Assembly (NCBI GenBank): GCA_004560375.1
Contig: SFVC01000005.1
Coordinates: forward strand, 1 to 64,000
DNA from: a bacterium
Lineage (GTDB): Bacteria; Bacillota; Clostridia; Oscillospirales; Oscillospiraceae
Direction of reading: 5' to 3'
Length of the DNA stretch: 64,000 nucleotides
Position numbers and translations under genes: made by a program. Shown here piece after piece: positions 1 through 9,895 of the stretch (the first letter of the stretch is position 1; every line of letters starts with the position of its first letter). The notes under the pieces are model-generated. The model worked only from the letters and a program-made list of their open reading frames with translations, had not been told where the DNA came from and ran no database searches.

Positions 1-199
1 ATACAGCTCAAGACAGGACAAACCCCGATGGAAGTCCGTTATGCTTATGCTGCATAACAGGTGTCCTCAAAAAATGTCTACTTGACAGGGGGCGTGTCAA
101 CTTAATGTCCGCCTTATGGGACATATAATAGGGTACTATATGGGACAGTAAGAGGCCGGCGGCCCCTTAAAACACGCCGGCGGGAAAGGATGATCGTAC
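1..199 (+). promoter_or_regulatory. recA upstream region
   Basis: This is a non-coding leader. A 7-bp stem (38-44 with 52-58, 7-nt loop) has no T-run, so it is not an obvious terminator. TTGACA at 82-87 and TGTCAA at 95-100 form an inverted repeat with a 7-bp spacer. A consensus TATAAT lies at 124-129. The TTGACA is too far upstream to be its -35; the best-spaced hexamer is weak. TATGGGACA occurs twice (115-123 and 139-147), flanking the -10. The ribosome binding site is GGGAAAGGA at 182-190. No canonical Gram-positive LexA box is visible. Confidence 0.5.
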
Positions 200-1300
200 A
201 TGGCAGACAAGAAAAAGACGGTGGAGGCCGCCGCCCCCGCCTCGGACAAGAAAAAGGCTCTGTCCACCTGCATCGCCCAGATCGAGAAGGACTACGGCAA
301 GGGCTCCATCATGCGCCTGGGCGAGAACTCCCACATCGTGGTGGAGGCCATTCCCACCGGCTCCCTGTCTCTGGACATCGCCCTGGGGATCGGCGGCGTG
401 CCCAAGGGCCGCATCATCGAGATCTACGGCCCCGAGTCCTCCGGCAAGACCACCCTGGCCCTGCACATCGTGGCCGAGGCCCAGAAGCGGGGGGGCGAGG
501 TGGCCTTCATCGACGCCGAGCACGCCCTGGATCCCACCTACGCCCGGGCGCTGGGCGTGGACATCGACTCCATGCTGATTTCCCAGCCGGACACCGGCGA
601 GCAGGGCCTGGAGATCTGCGAGGCCCTGGTGCGCTCCGGCGCCATCGACGTGGTGGTGGTGGACTCGGTGGCGGCGCTGACCCCCCGGGCGGAGATCGAG
701 GGCGACATGGGCGACTCCCACGTGGGCCTGCTGGCCCGGCTCATGAGCCAGGCCCTGCGGAAGCTGGCGGGCTCCATCTCCAAGACCAACTGCATCGTCA
801 TCTTCATCAACCAGCTGCGGGAGAAGGTGGGGGTGGTGTACGGCAACCCGGAGGTCACCACCGGCGGCCGGGCGCTGAAGTTCTACGCCTCCGTGCGGAT
901 GGAGGTGCGCCGGATCGAGGCCATCAAGAACGGCGCCGAGGTCATCGGCAACCGCACCCGGGCCAAGATCGTGAAGAACAAGGTGGCGCCCCCCTTCCGG
1001 GAGGCGGAGTTCGAGATCATGTACGGCGAGGGCATCTCCAAGCTGGGTGAGCTGGTGGATCTGGCCGTCCGGCTGGACATCGTGCAGAAGTCCGGCTCCT
1101 GGTTCTCCATGGGGGAGACCCGGCTGGGCCAGGGCAGGGACGCGGTGAAGCAGTATTTCCAGGAGAACCCGGAGGTGGCGGAGCAAGTGGAGGCCGAGGT
1201 GAGGGCCAACTCCTTCAAGCTGATGAGCCGTCAGTCCCAGGTGGCGGCCCGGGCCGCGGGCCGGGCGGTGGACGTGTCCGCCGACGAATTTGAAGGGTGA
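200..1300 (+). CDS. recA: Recombinase RecA
   Basis: RecA forms ATP-dependent filaments on single-stranded DNA, drives strand exchange and stimulates LexA self-cleavage. The 366-residue length is normal for the family. Walker A (GPESSGKT) is at residues 77-84 and Walker B (VVVVD) at about 151-155. The L2 DNA-binding loop follows the FINQLREK segment, and the C-terminus is acidic. The ATG at 200 follows a GGGAAAGGA ribosome site. The stop overlaps the GTG start of recX, so the two are translationally coupled. Identification is secure. Confidence 0.98.
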   Translation: MADKKKTVEAAAPASDKKKALSTCIAQIEKDYGKGSIMRLGENSHIVVEAIPTGSLSLDIALGIGGVPKGRIIEIYGPESSGKTTLALHIVAEAQKRGGEVAFIDAEHALDPTYARALGVDIDSMLISQPDTGEQGLEICEALVRSGAIDVVVVDSVAALTPRAEIEGDMGDSHVGLLARLMSQALRKLAGSISKTNCIVIFINQLREKVGVVYGNPEVTTGGRALKFYASVRMEVRRIEAIKNGAEVIGNRTRAKIVKNKVAPPFREAEFEIMYGEGISKLGELVDLAVRLDIVQKSGSWFSMGETRLGQGRDAVKQYFQENPEVAEQVEAEVRANSFKLMSRQSQVAARAAGRAVDVSADEFEG

Positions 1301-1992
1301 AAATCGAGAAGCTGGAGCCCTCCCAGCACAAGCAGGGCCGCTGGCTGGTATGGCTGGACGACGCCTCCCTTGTCCGGGTGGGGGAGGGGGACGTGGTGTC
1401 CCTGGGCCTGTACGCCGGCAAGGAGCTGACGGACGCCCAGGGGGAGGCCCTGGCCGCCGCCGGGGAACAGTCCCGGCTGATGGAGCGGGCGGTGGGGCTG
1501 CTGGCCCAGCGGCCCATGTCCCGGCGGGAGCTGCTGGACAAGCTGTGCGCCCCGCCCCGGCCCAGGCGGGGAAAATACCCCTATGACAAGCTGGACGACG
1601 GGCCCGATCTGTCGCTTTTACAGGCCCAAAAGGAGGCCCTGCGGGAGCGGGCGGAGGGGGTGGCCGACCGGCTTGCGGAGCTGGGCCTGCTGAACGACCA
1701 GGAATACGCCCGCACGGTGGTGCGGCACTACGCCGCCAAGGGCTACGGCCCCCGGAAGATCCGGGACGAGCTGTACCGCCGGGGGGTGCCCCGGGAGTTC
1801 TGGGAGGACGCCCTGGAGGAGCGGGAGCCGGACAGCAGCCAGATCGAGAAGCTGGCCCGGCAGAAGCTCCGGGGGGCCGAACCCACCCGGGAGAATTTGA
1901 AGAAGGTGTCCGACTATCTGGCCCGCCGGGGCTATGGGTGGGACGAGATCTCCGGGGCGCTGGAGCGTCTCCGGGAGGAGGAATGGGAGTAG
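1297..1992 (+). CDS. recX: Regulatory protein RecX
   Basis: RecX binds RecA filaments and limits their extension. The 231-residue protein has a charged N-terminus, then helical-repeat segments typical of the family, for example LNDQEYARTVVRHYAAKGYGP near the middle and ISGALERLREEEWE at the end. The start is GTG at 1297, inside the recA stop (GTGA overlap), which is the commonest recA-recX arrangement. Its stop TAG directly abuts the ATG of rimO. Position next to recA and the repeat pattern support the call; RecX sequences diverge quickly, so similarity is judged by pattern. Confidence 0.88.
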   Translation: MKIEKLEPSQHKQGRWLVWLDDASLVRVGEGDVVSLGLYAGKELTDAQGEALAAAGEQSRLMERAVGLLAQRPMSRRELLDKLCAPPRPRRGKYPYDKLDDGPDLSLLQAQKEALRERAEGVADRLAELGLLNDQEYARTVVRHYAAKGYGPRKIRDELYRRGVPREFWEDALEEREPDSSQIEKLARQKLRGAEPTRENLKKVSDYLARRGYGWDEISGALERLREEEWE

Positions 1993-3318
1993 ATGGGATA
2001 TAAGGTGGCGTTTCAGTCTCTGGGCTGCGCCAAAAATCTGGTGAACACCGAGCAGATGATGGCCCTGTGCCGGGAGGCGGGCCACACCGTCACCGGCGAA
2101 GTAGAGGGGGCGGACGTGGCGGTGCTCAACACCTGCGGCTTCATCGAGTCCGCCAAGAGCGAGGCCATCGACGCCATTTTGGAGCTGGGGGCGCTGAAGC
2201 AGGCGGGGAAGCTGAAAAAGCTGCTGGTGGCGGGCTGTCTCAGCCAGCGCTATCCCGACGAGATCCGGGCGGATCTGCCCGAAGTGGACGGCCTGCTGGG
2301 CACGGGGAGCTATACCGACGTGGCGTCCGCCGTGGAGGAGCTGATGGCCGGGGAGCGGCCGGAGCATTTCGGGGAGATCGCCCAAGCCTATGACGACGGG
2401 GAGCGGTGGGTGACCACCCCGCCCTGGACGGCCTACCTGAAGATCGCCGAGGGCTGCTCCAACGGCTGCGCCTTCTGCATCATCCCCAAGCTGCGGGGAA
2501 GATACCGCAGCCGCTCCATGGCGGCGCTTTTAGCGGAGGCCAAGGGGCTGGCGGACAGCGGGGTGAAGGAGCTCATCGTCATCGCCCAGGACATCACCCG
2601 GTATGGGCTGGACTTGCGGGACGGATCCACGCTGGCGGGGCTGCTGACGGAGCTTTGCAGGCTGGACTTCCACTGGATCCGGCTGCACTACCTCTACCCG
2701 GAGGCGGTGACGGACGAGCTGATCGACGTGATCGCCCGGGAAAAGAAGATCGTCCACTATCTGGATATCCCCATCCAGCACGCCAACGACGGCATTTTGA
2801 AGGCCATGCGCCGCCGCAGCACCAGGGCGGAGATCGAGGCCCTGTTTGCCAAGCTCCGGGCGGCCATGCCCGACGTGGTGATCCGCACCTCCCTGATCTG
2901 CGGCCTGCCCGGGGAGGGGGAGGCGGAGTTCGAGGAGCTGTGCGCCTTTCTGCGGGCGCAGAAGCTCCAGCGGGCGGGGGTGTTCCAGTTCTCCCCGGAG
3001 GAGGGCACCCTGGCCGCCGCCATGGACAACCAGGTGGATCCGGACATAGCGGAGCGCCGGGTGGAGCTGGTGGTGGATCTCCAGTCCCGGATCATGGACG
3101 AATACAATGAGCAGCGGCTGGGCGCCTGCATGGAGGTGCTGTGCGAGGGCTTTGACGCTGAGGCGGGCTGCTATGCGGGCCGCACCTACGCCGACTCGGT
3201 GGACATCGACGGCCGGGTGCTGTTCACGGCGGCGGGGCTTGTCCCGGCGGGGGAGTTCGTATGGGTGCGGATCACCGGCGTGTCCGATGGCGACCTCACC
3301 GGCGAGATCGAGGACTGA
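1993..3318 (+). CDS. rimO: Ribosomal protein uS12 methylthiotransferase RimO
   Basis: RimO is a radical SAM enzyme that adds a methylthio group to the conserved aspartate of ribosomal protein S12. The N-terminal UPF0004 domain carries cluster cysteines at C12, C48 and C82. The radical-SAM motif CxxxCxxC is at C155, C159 and C162. A TRAM-like domain forms the C-terminus. The 441-residue length fits RimO. The related MiaB modifies tRNA, but the start (SLGCAKNLVNTE) and the S12-type TRAM region favour RimO. The ATG begins immediately after the recX stop. Confidence 0.93.
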   Translation: MGYKVAFQSLGCAKNLVNTEQMMALCREAGHTVTGEVEGADVAVLNTCGFIESAKSEAIDAILELGALKQAGKLKKLLVAGCLSQRYPDEIRADLPEVDGLLGTGSYTDVASAVEELMAGERPEHFGEIAQAYDDGERWVTTPPWTAYLKIAEGCSNGCAFCIIPKLRGRYRSRSMAALLAEAKGLADSGVKELIVIAQDITRYGLDLRDGSTLAGLLTELCRLDFHWIRLHYLYPEAVTDELIDVIAREKKIVHYLDIPIQHANDGILKAMRRRSTRAEIEALFAKLRAAMPDVVIRTSLICGLPGEGEAEFEELCAFLRAQKLQRAGVFQFSPEEGTLAAAMDNQVDPDIAERRVELVVDLQSRIMDEYNEQRLGACMEVLCEGFDAEAGCYAGRTYADSVDIDGRVLFTAAGLVPAGEFVWVRITGVSDGDLTGEIED

Positions 3319-3335
3319 GGAAAGGAAGAAAGGGA

Positions 3336-3881
3336 ATGAATACGGCAAACAAGCTGACGATGCTGCGGGTGGTGCTGATCCCGGTGTACCTCATTCTGTG
3401 GCACATTGACGCTCCGTGGAGCATCTACGCCGCCCTGGCGGTGTTCGTCATCGCCAGCCTGACGGATCTGCTGGACGGCTACATCGCGCGGCACTACAAC
3501 CAGATCACCGACTTCGGCAAGTTCATGGATCCCCTGGCGGACAAGGTGCTGGTGCTCACCGCCATGGCCTGCTTCTGCGGGGCGGGCCGCTTCCCGGACT
3601 GGGCGCTGGTGATCGTCATCGCCCGGGAGTTCGCCGTGTCCGGCCTGCGCTTAGTGGCGGTGGACAACGGGCGGGTCATCGCCGCCGGGTGGTCGGGCAA
3701 GGTGAAAACCGCCTCCACCATGGTATGCCTGTGCCTGATGCATCTGGTTTCGCCCAGCCCTATGAGCGGTATGCCCAACTACCTGGACTGGGTGTGCGTC
3801 ATCGTGATTGCCGCCACCACCCTGTACTCCGGCATTGAGTACTTCGTCCTCAACCGGGACGTGCTGAACTGGAACAAGTGA
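3336..3881 (+). CDS. pgsA: CDP-diacylglycerol--glycerol-3-phosphate 3-phosphatidyltransferase
   Basis: This membrane enzyme makes phosphatidylglycerophosphate, the committed step to phosphatidylglycerol and cardiolipin. The 181-residue protein has the complete CDP-alcohol phosphotransferase motif: D44, D47, G48, A51, R52, G61, D65 and D69. Several hydrophobic membrane segments surround it. The ATG at 3336 follows GGAAGAAAGGGA. A longer in-frame reading upstream overlaps rimO and lacks a ribosome site. A strong hairpin terminator follows, closing the recA-recX-rimO-pgsA transcription unit. Confidence 0.95.
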   Translation: MNTANKLTMLRVVLIPVYLILWHIDAPWSIYAALAVFVIASLTDLLDGYIARHYNQITDFGKFMDPLADKVLVLTAMACFCGAGRFPDWALVIVIAREFAVSGLRLVAVDNGRVIAAGWSGKVKTASTMVCLCLMHLVSPSPMSGMPNYLDWVCVIVIAATTLYSGIEYFVLNRDVLNWNK

Positions 3882-3886
3882 GAACA

Positions 3887-3920
3887 AGTCCGGCCCGCGC
3901 GCAGCGCGGGCCGGACTTTT
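3887..3920 (+). terminator. Terminator between pgsA and the phosphate transporter
   Basis: A 14-bp perfect stem (3887-3900 with 3904-3917) with a 3-nt loop is followed by TTTTA. It overlaps the stop of the convergent transporter gene and can serve both directions. Confidence 0.9.
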
Positions 3921-4866
3921 ACCCCGTCATGAGCCGCGCCAGCAGGAAGGCGATCCCCCCGCAGGCGGGAAAGGTGAGGATCCACGCCCCCGCCATCTGA
4001 CCTATCACCGCCCCGCTGGCCTGCCGGCCCGCGCCGCACACGGCGGCCACCTTGGCGTGGGTGGTGGACACGGGCAGCCCCAGGGCGGAGCAGGCCAGCA
4101 GCACCGCCCCCGCCCCCAGATCCGCCGCCAGCCCCTCGGTGGGGGAGAGCTGGGCCAGCTCGGTGCCCACCTTTTCCACAATGGGCTTCCCGCCCAGGGC
4201 GGTGCCCAGGGCCATCACCCCGGCGGTGAGCAGGGCCAGCCCCAGCCGGGAGGGCCCGCCGTCCGGGCCGAAGCCGTGGATCAACAGGAGCAGGGCCAGG
4301 AACTTCTGCCCGTCCTGGGCGCCGTGGAGCAGGGCGGTGAGGGCGGCGGCCCACCGCTGGCCCCGGTCGGGGCGGCGTATGCGGCCCGCCAGCCCCCGCC
4401 GGAGGATCCGCCCCGCCAGCGCCCCGGCGGGCAGGGACAGCCCCAGCCCCGCCAGCGCCCGGATCCACGCCCCGGCGTTGAGCTGGGCCAGCCCGCCGCC
4501 TAAAGCCAGCGCCCCGCCGGACAGGCCCGCCAGCAGGGCGTGGCTCTCGCTGGTGGGCAGGCCGAACCGCCAGGCCGCCACCGCCCACAGCACAATGGCC
4601 AGCAGGGCGGCGTTCAGGGCGATCACCCCAGAGCGGGGCTGGGCGAAGGACACCAGCTCCCCCACCGTGTCCGCCACGGCGGGGAAGCACAGGCAGGCCA
4701 GGGCCGCTCCGGCGAAGTTGCACACCGCCGCCAGCGCCACCCCCCGGCGGAAGGACAGCGCCCCGGAGCCCACGGCGGTGGCGATGGCGTTGGGCGCGTC
4801 CGTCCAGCCGTTGACGAAGATCACTGCCAGCACCAGCAACTGGGCCAGACCCACAGCCCCCTCCAT
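3919..4866 (-). CDS. Inorganic phosphate transporter, PiT family
   Basis: This is a cation-coupled low-affinity phosphate permease of the cytoplasmic membrane. The 315-residue protein is almost entirely hydrophobic with about ten predicted membrane segments. It carries the two PiT signatures: an N-terminal VNGWTDAPNAIATAV stretch (GANDVAN-like) and a C-terminal GLPVSTTHAKV stretch. The ATG at 4866 follows GGTGAGGGAACG. It is a single gene convergent with pgsA; no phoU-like gene is adjacent. A -10-like TATACT lies on this strand at 4904-4909, without a convincing -35. Confidence 0.9.
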   Translation of the reverse strand: MEGAVGLAQLLVLAVIFVNGWTDAPNAIATAVGSGALSFRRGVALAAVCNFAGAALACLCFPAVADTVGELVSFAQPRSGVIALNAALLAIVLWAVAAWRFGLPTSESHALLAGLSGGALALGGGLAQLNAGAWIRALAGLGLSLPAGALAGRILRRGLAGRIRRPDRGQRWAAALTALLHGAQDGQKFLALLLLIHGFGPDGGPSRLGLALLTAGVMALGTALGGKPIVEKVGTELAQLSPTEGLAADLGAGAVLLACSALGLPVSTTHAKVAAVCGAGRQASGAVIGQMAGAWILTFPACGGIAFLLARLMTG

Positions 4867-4945
4867 GGCGTTCCCTCACCTTCTATCGTCAAACTGCTGT
4901 CTGAGTATACGGGAGAGCGGGGGCGGATATGACGAAGCTGATAAA

Positions 4946-4962
4946 TTTGAAAATTTTTCAAA
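4946..4962. promoter_or_regulatory. AT-rich palindrome between pit and dgt
   Basis: A perfect 8-bp inverted repeat with a one-base centre (TTTGAAAA-T-TTTTCAAA) lies in the 179-bp gap between the two divergent genes. The gap is otherwise A/T-rich with a TATAAG at 4991-4996. It could be an operator for either gene. No consensus promoter for dgt could be placed. Confidence 0.4.
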
Positions 4963-5045
4963 ATAAAAAAGGTTTTTTTCCGCCGCCCGGGTATAAGAGC
5001 GTAGACAGAAAAAACGCCCGCGGGGCGTGTGAGGAGGGGCAGGAC

Positions 5046-6056
5046 ATGGATCAGAGCATACGGGAGCGCACCGAGGCGCTGGAGCGGCAGATTCTCTCCC
5101 CCCGGGCCTGCCTGTCCGCCCGATCCAGGGGGCGGGTGGTGGATGTGCCCCCCTGCCCCATGCGAACCTGCTTCCAGCGGGACGTGGATCGGGTGGTACA
5201 CTGCAAGTCCTTCCGGCGGCTGAAGCACAAGACCCAGGTGTTCCTCCGGCCCGAGGGGGATCACTACCGCACCCGCATGACCCACACGCTGGAGGTGTCC
5301 CGCATCGCCCGCACCATGGCCCGGGGGCTGGCCCTCAACGAGGATCTCACCGAGGCGGCGGCCCTGGCCCACGACCTGGGCCACACCCCCTTCGGCCACG
5401 CCGGGGAGCGGGCCCTGTCCCGGATGGTGGAGGGGGGCTTCCGGCACTACGAGCAGTCCCTGCGGGTGGTGGATCGGCTGGAGAACGACGGTGCGGGGCT
5501 GAACCTGTGCCATGAGGTGCGGGACGGCATCCTGTGCCACACCGCCGGCCGGCCGGCGGACACCCTGGAGGGCCAGCTGGTGCGGTTTGCGGACAAGATC
5601 GCCTACATCAACCACGACATCGACGACGCCATGCGGGGGGGCATCATCTTTCCCACCGACATCCCCGCCCGCATCTCCCAGACGCTGGGCTACACCCACG
5701 GGGAGCGCATCGAGACCCTGACCCTGGACGTGATCCGGGCCAGCGGGGAGGGGGACGAGATCCGGCAGTCCCCCGCCGTGGCCCAGGCCATGGCGGAGCT
5801 GAAGGCGTTCATGTTCGAGTCCGTCTACTTCAATCCCCTGGCCAAGGGGGAGGAGGGCAAGGCGGAGGACATGATCTGCCTGCTCTTTGAATATTATTGC
5901 AAGCACACGGACAAGCTGCCGCCGGAGTACCAGGACATACTCCTGCGGGAAGGGGTGCACCGGGCGGTGCTGGACTACATCGCGGGCATGACGGACACCT
6001 ACGCCGTGGAGCAGTTCGGGGATCTGTTCATTCCGAAGGGGTGGGTGGTGAAATGA
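5046..6056 (+). CDS. dgt: Deoxyguanosinetriphosphate triphosphohydrolase-like protein (HD domain)
   Basis: This HD-domain hydrolase is expected to split dNTPs into deoxynucleoside and triphosphate. Metal-binding residues are visible as H80 and H109-D110 (THTLEV and AHDLGH). The 336-residue length matches the short Gram-positive dGTPase-like family often found upstream of dnaG. I chose ATG 5046 because GAGGAGGGGC precedes it by about 6 nt; an upstream in-frame start at 4929 has no ribosome site and lies in AT-rich non-coding DNA. The stop overlaps the next start (ATGA). Substrate preference is inferred from the family. Confidence 0.9.
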   Translation: MDQSIRERTEALERQILSPRACLSARSRGRVVDVPPCPMRTCFQRDVDRVVHCKSFRRLKHKTQVFLRPEGDHYRTRMTHTLEVSRIARTMARGLALNEDLTEAAALAHDLGHTPFGHAGERALSRMVEGGFRHYEQSLRVVDRLENDGAGLNLCHEVRDGILCHTAGRPADTLEGQLVRFADKIAYINHDIDDAMRGGIIFPTDIPARISQTLGYTHGERIETLTLDVIRASGEGDEIRQSPAVAQAMAELKAFMFESVYFNPLAKGEEGKAEDMICLLFEYYCKHTDKLPPEYQDILLREGVHRAVLDYIAGMTDTYAVEQFGDLFIPKGWVVK

Positions 6057-6682
6057 CCGAGTACCTTGTCCCCACCCGCGCTTCGGAGACGCAGTTCACG
6101 GAAAAGCGCTCCACTTTTATCGGCCGGGTGTTTCCGGTGGAGACGGAAGAGGAGGCCCGGGCCCGCATCGACGAGGTCAAAAAGACGCACCACGACGCCC
6201 GGCACAACTGCTGGTGCTATCTAATCAAGGACGGCCCGGTGCGCTACTCCGACGACGGGGAGCCCCAGGGCACCGCGGGCCAGCCCATGCTGGGGGTGTT
6301 CCAGAAGGAGGGGGTCACCAACGTGTGCTGCGTGGTGACCCGGTACTTCGGTGGGGTGCTCTTAGGCGCGGGGGGCCTGGTGCGGGCTTACACCCAGAGC
6401 GCCAAGGACGCCCTGGACGCGGCGGGTGTTTCGACAGTGCGCCGCTGGCTGGAGCTGGCGGTGGAGTGCCCCTACAGCTTTTTGGAGCGGGTGAAGCTGG
6501 CCTGCGCCGCCCAGGGGGGCGCGGTGGGGGAGATCGAGTACGCCGCCGCCGTCACCGTCCACGCCCTGCTGCCCGAGGAGGGGGCGGAGGCGTTTCGGGC
6601 GGGGATCACCGAGCTGTCCGCCGGAGCGTTTTCCGCCGTGGAGCTGGGCGAAGTGAGGAAAGCGGTTCCTGTTGACCAATAA
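6053..6682 (+). CDS. YigZ/IMPACT family protein
   Basis: This conserved cytoplasmic protein of 209 residues has an N-terminal UPF0029 (IMPACT) domain and a C-terminal ferredoxin-like DUF1949 domain. The family core is visible as DARHNCWCYLI, DDGEPQGTAGQPML and TRYFGGVLLGAGGLVRAY. Its role in Firmicutes is not established; the eukaryotic relative IMPACT interferes with GCN1-dependent stress signalling. It overlaps dgt by four bases and precedes dnaG, so it is probably co-transcribed with dgt. Confidence 0.9.
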   Translation: MTEYLVPTRASETQFTEKRSTFIGRVFPVETEEEARARIDEVKKTHHDARHNCWCYLIKDGPVRYSDDGEPQGTAGQPMLGVFQKEGVTNVCCVVTRYFGGVLLGAGGLVRAYTQSAKDALDAAGVSTVRRWLELAVECPYSFLERVKLACAAQGGAVGEIEYAAAVTVHALLPEEGAEAFRAGITELSAGAFSAVELGEVRKAVPVDQ

Positions 6683-6701
6683 ATTCCCAAAACAGTGTAA
6701 A
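6672..6701 (+). promoter_or_regulatory. Possible dnaG-rpoD promoter
   Basis: TTGACC at 6672-6677 and TGTAAA at 6696-6701 are separated by 18 bp. The -35 lies within the last codons of the upstream gene. The match is moderate and the operon may also be read from upstream. Confidence 0.4.
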
Positions 6702-6737
6702 ACAGGGCGAATTTGGCTATGATGCGGAGGTGGAACC

Positions 6738-8519
6738 ATGGCCATACCCGAGTCCTTTCTGGACGACCTGAACAGCAGGCTCAATATTGTGGACGTGGTT
6801 TCCGCCTATGTGCCCCTGACCAAAAAGGGGGGGAACTACTGGGGACTGTGCCCCTTCCACCACGAAAAAACCCCCTCCTTTTCCGTCAACGAGTCCCGGC
6901 AGATCTTCCACTGCTTCGGCTGCGGCAAGGGGGGCGGGGCCGCCCGGTTCCTCATGGAGATGGAGAGCCTGTCCTTCCCGGACGCGGTGCGGAAGCTGGC
7001 GGAGCAGGCGGGACTGCAGATGCCGGAGGACGCCGGCGGCGACGGTCGGTGGCGGGAACGGCGGGCGCGCATCCTGGAGCTCAACAAGGAGGCTGCCCGG
7101 TTCTACCGCTCCATGCTGTCCGACCCCCGGGGGGCGGAGGTGGCGTCCTACATCCGGGACAAGCGGCAGATCAGCCCCAGGTTTTCCGCCCGGTTCGGCC
7201 TGGGGGCGGCCCCCGACGCCTGGGACAGCCTGATCCTGGCCATGGCGGACAAGGGCTACGAAAAGGCGGATCTCATCGAGGCCGGCCTGGCGGTGGCGGG
7301 CAAAGGGGGCGGCGTGTACGACAAGTACCGCAACCGCCTGATGCTGCCTGTCATCGACGTACGGGGGGACGTGATCGGCTTCACCAGCCGGGTGATGGAC
7401 GACTCCACCCCCAAGTACCTGAACACGCCGGAGACGGCCATTTTCAAAAAGCGTTCCATCCTCTACGGGCTGAACTACGCCAAAAAAACCAAGCGGCCCA
7501 ACTTCATCCTGGTGGAGGGGAACATCGACGTCATCACCCTGCACCAGGCGGGCTTTGACAACACGGTGGCCACCATGGGCACCGCCCTGACGGAGGAGCA
7601 CGTGCGCCTGCTGGGGCGGTACACCAAGGAGCTGGTGCTGTGCTACGACAACGACGCCGCCGGGGAGGACGCCACCCAGCGGGCCATCGCCCTGCTTCGC
7701 GGCTCGGAGATCGGGGTGAAGGTGCTGCGCCTGCCCCGCCGCCGCACCCAGTCGGGGGAGCTGGTGAAGCAGGACGCGGACGACTATATCAAGAACTGCG
7801 GCCCCGCCGCCTTTGAGGAGCTGATGGACGGCAGCGCCAACTCCGCCGAGTACCGCCTGAGCGTGGTGCGGGATCAGTTTGACCTGACCCGGGACGACCA
7901 GCGGGCCCAGTACCTGCTGGCGGCGGCGGAGGTGGTGGCCGGGCTGCCCAGTCCGGTGGAGCGGGAGATCTACGCCGGCCGGTGCGCGGAGACGGCGGGG
8001 GTGTCCAAGGAGGCGGTGCTCCAGGAGGTGGAGCGCCAGCGCCAGAAACGCCGCCGGGAGGCCCGAAAGCAGGAGGAGCGCCGGAATCTGGCCCCCGTCC
8101 GGGAGCTCCAGCCCAAGAGCCGGGAACTGCGGTATGAGAACGTCCGCTCCGCCCGGGCGGAGGAGGGCGTGCTGCGGATCGTGCTGCTGGACGGCGACTA
8201 CTTCCGGCAGATGGAGCCGCTGAGCGAGGAGCATTTCACCTCGCCGCTGCTGAAAAAGGCCTTTGTGCTGCTGCGGGACAGGTGGAAGGCGGGCAAGAGC
8301 GTCACCCTGCCCGCCCTGGAGGGGCAGCTCACCCCTGAGGAGATGGATCAGCTCTCCGCCGCCGTCCAGGAGAACCAGCCCCGGACGACCGCGGCGGCGG
8401 CGCTGGAGGACTACAAGCAGGTGATCCTGCTGGAACAGAGCAGGAAGGACATATCGGACGAGCGGGATCTCGGAGCCTTGAAGGATGTACTCAAACAGAA
8501 AAAAGCCTATGGAGGATGA
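6738..8519 (+). CDS. dnaG: DNA primase DnaG
   Basis: DnaG synthesises RNA primers at the replication fork with the DnaB helicase. The 593-residue protein has an N-terminal CHC2 zinc finger (C38, H41, C59, C62), a TOPRIM core with E260 in VEGNID and the acidic pair in YDNDAAG (about 303-309), and a C-terminal helicase-interaction domain. The ATG at 6738 is preceded by GGAGGTGG. It is followed directly by rpoD, the usual macromolecular-synthesis operon without rpsU. Confidence 0.97.
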   Translation: MAIPESFLDDLNSRLNIVDVVSAYVPLTKKGGNYWGLCPFHHEKTPSFSVNESRQIFHCFGCGKGGGAARFLMEMESLSFPDAVRKLAEQAGLQMPEDAGGDGRWRERRARILELNKEAARFYRSMLSDPRGAEVASYIRDKRQISPRFSARFGLGAAPDAWDSLILAMADKGYEKADLIEAGLAVAGKGGGVYDKYRNRLMLPVIDVRGDVIGFTSRVMDDSTPKYLNTPETAIFKKRSILYGLNYAKKTKRPNFILVEGNIDVITLHQAGFDNTVATMGTALTEEHVRLLGRYTKELVLCYDNDAAGEDATQRAIALLRGSEIGVKVLRLPRRRTQSGELVKQDADDYIKNCGPAAFEELMDGSANSAEYRLSVVRDQFDLTRDDQRAQYLLAAAEVVAGLPSPVEREIYAGRCAETAGVSKEAVLQEVERQRQKRRREARKQEERRNLAPVRELQPKSRELRYENVRSARAEEGVLRIVLLDGDYFRQMEPLSEEHFTSPLLKKAFVLLRDRWKAGKSVTLPALEGQLTPEEMDQLSAAVQENQPRTTAAAALEDYKQVILLEQSRKDISDERDLGALKDVLKQKKAYGG

Positions 8520-8526
8520 AAGACCA

Positions 8527-9831
<1,305 letters not shown>

Positions 9832-9852
9832 GTTTTGTGGTTGATGGAAAGA

Positions 9853-9886
9853 AACCGCCCCCGGTCATGGCCGGGGGCGGTTCTGT
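9853..9886 (+). terminator. rpoD terminator
   Basis: A 12-bp perfect G+C-rich stem (9853-9864 with 9871-9882) with a six-base loop is followed by a short, interrupted T-run. It sits between convergent rpoD and the acetyltransferase gene. Confidence 0.85.
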
Positions 9887-9895
9887 CTGCCAAAA

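Noticed and set aside
1..80. Possible c-di-GMP or FMN type riboswitch before recA
   Set aside because: A short GGACAAACC and GATGGAAG resemble riboswitch words, but the other conserved blocks are absent.
82..110. TTGACA at 82-87 as the recA -35 box
   Set aside because: No acceptable -10 lies 16-18 bp downstream; the consensus TATAAT is 36 bp away.
8485..8526. Upstream start for rpoD at 8485 or 8509
   Set aside because: Both lie inside dnaG without ribosome sites; ATG 8527 has GGAGGA at good spacing.
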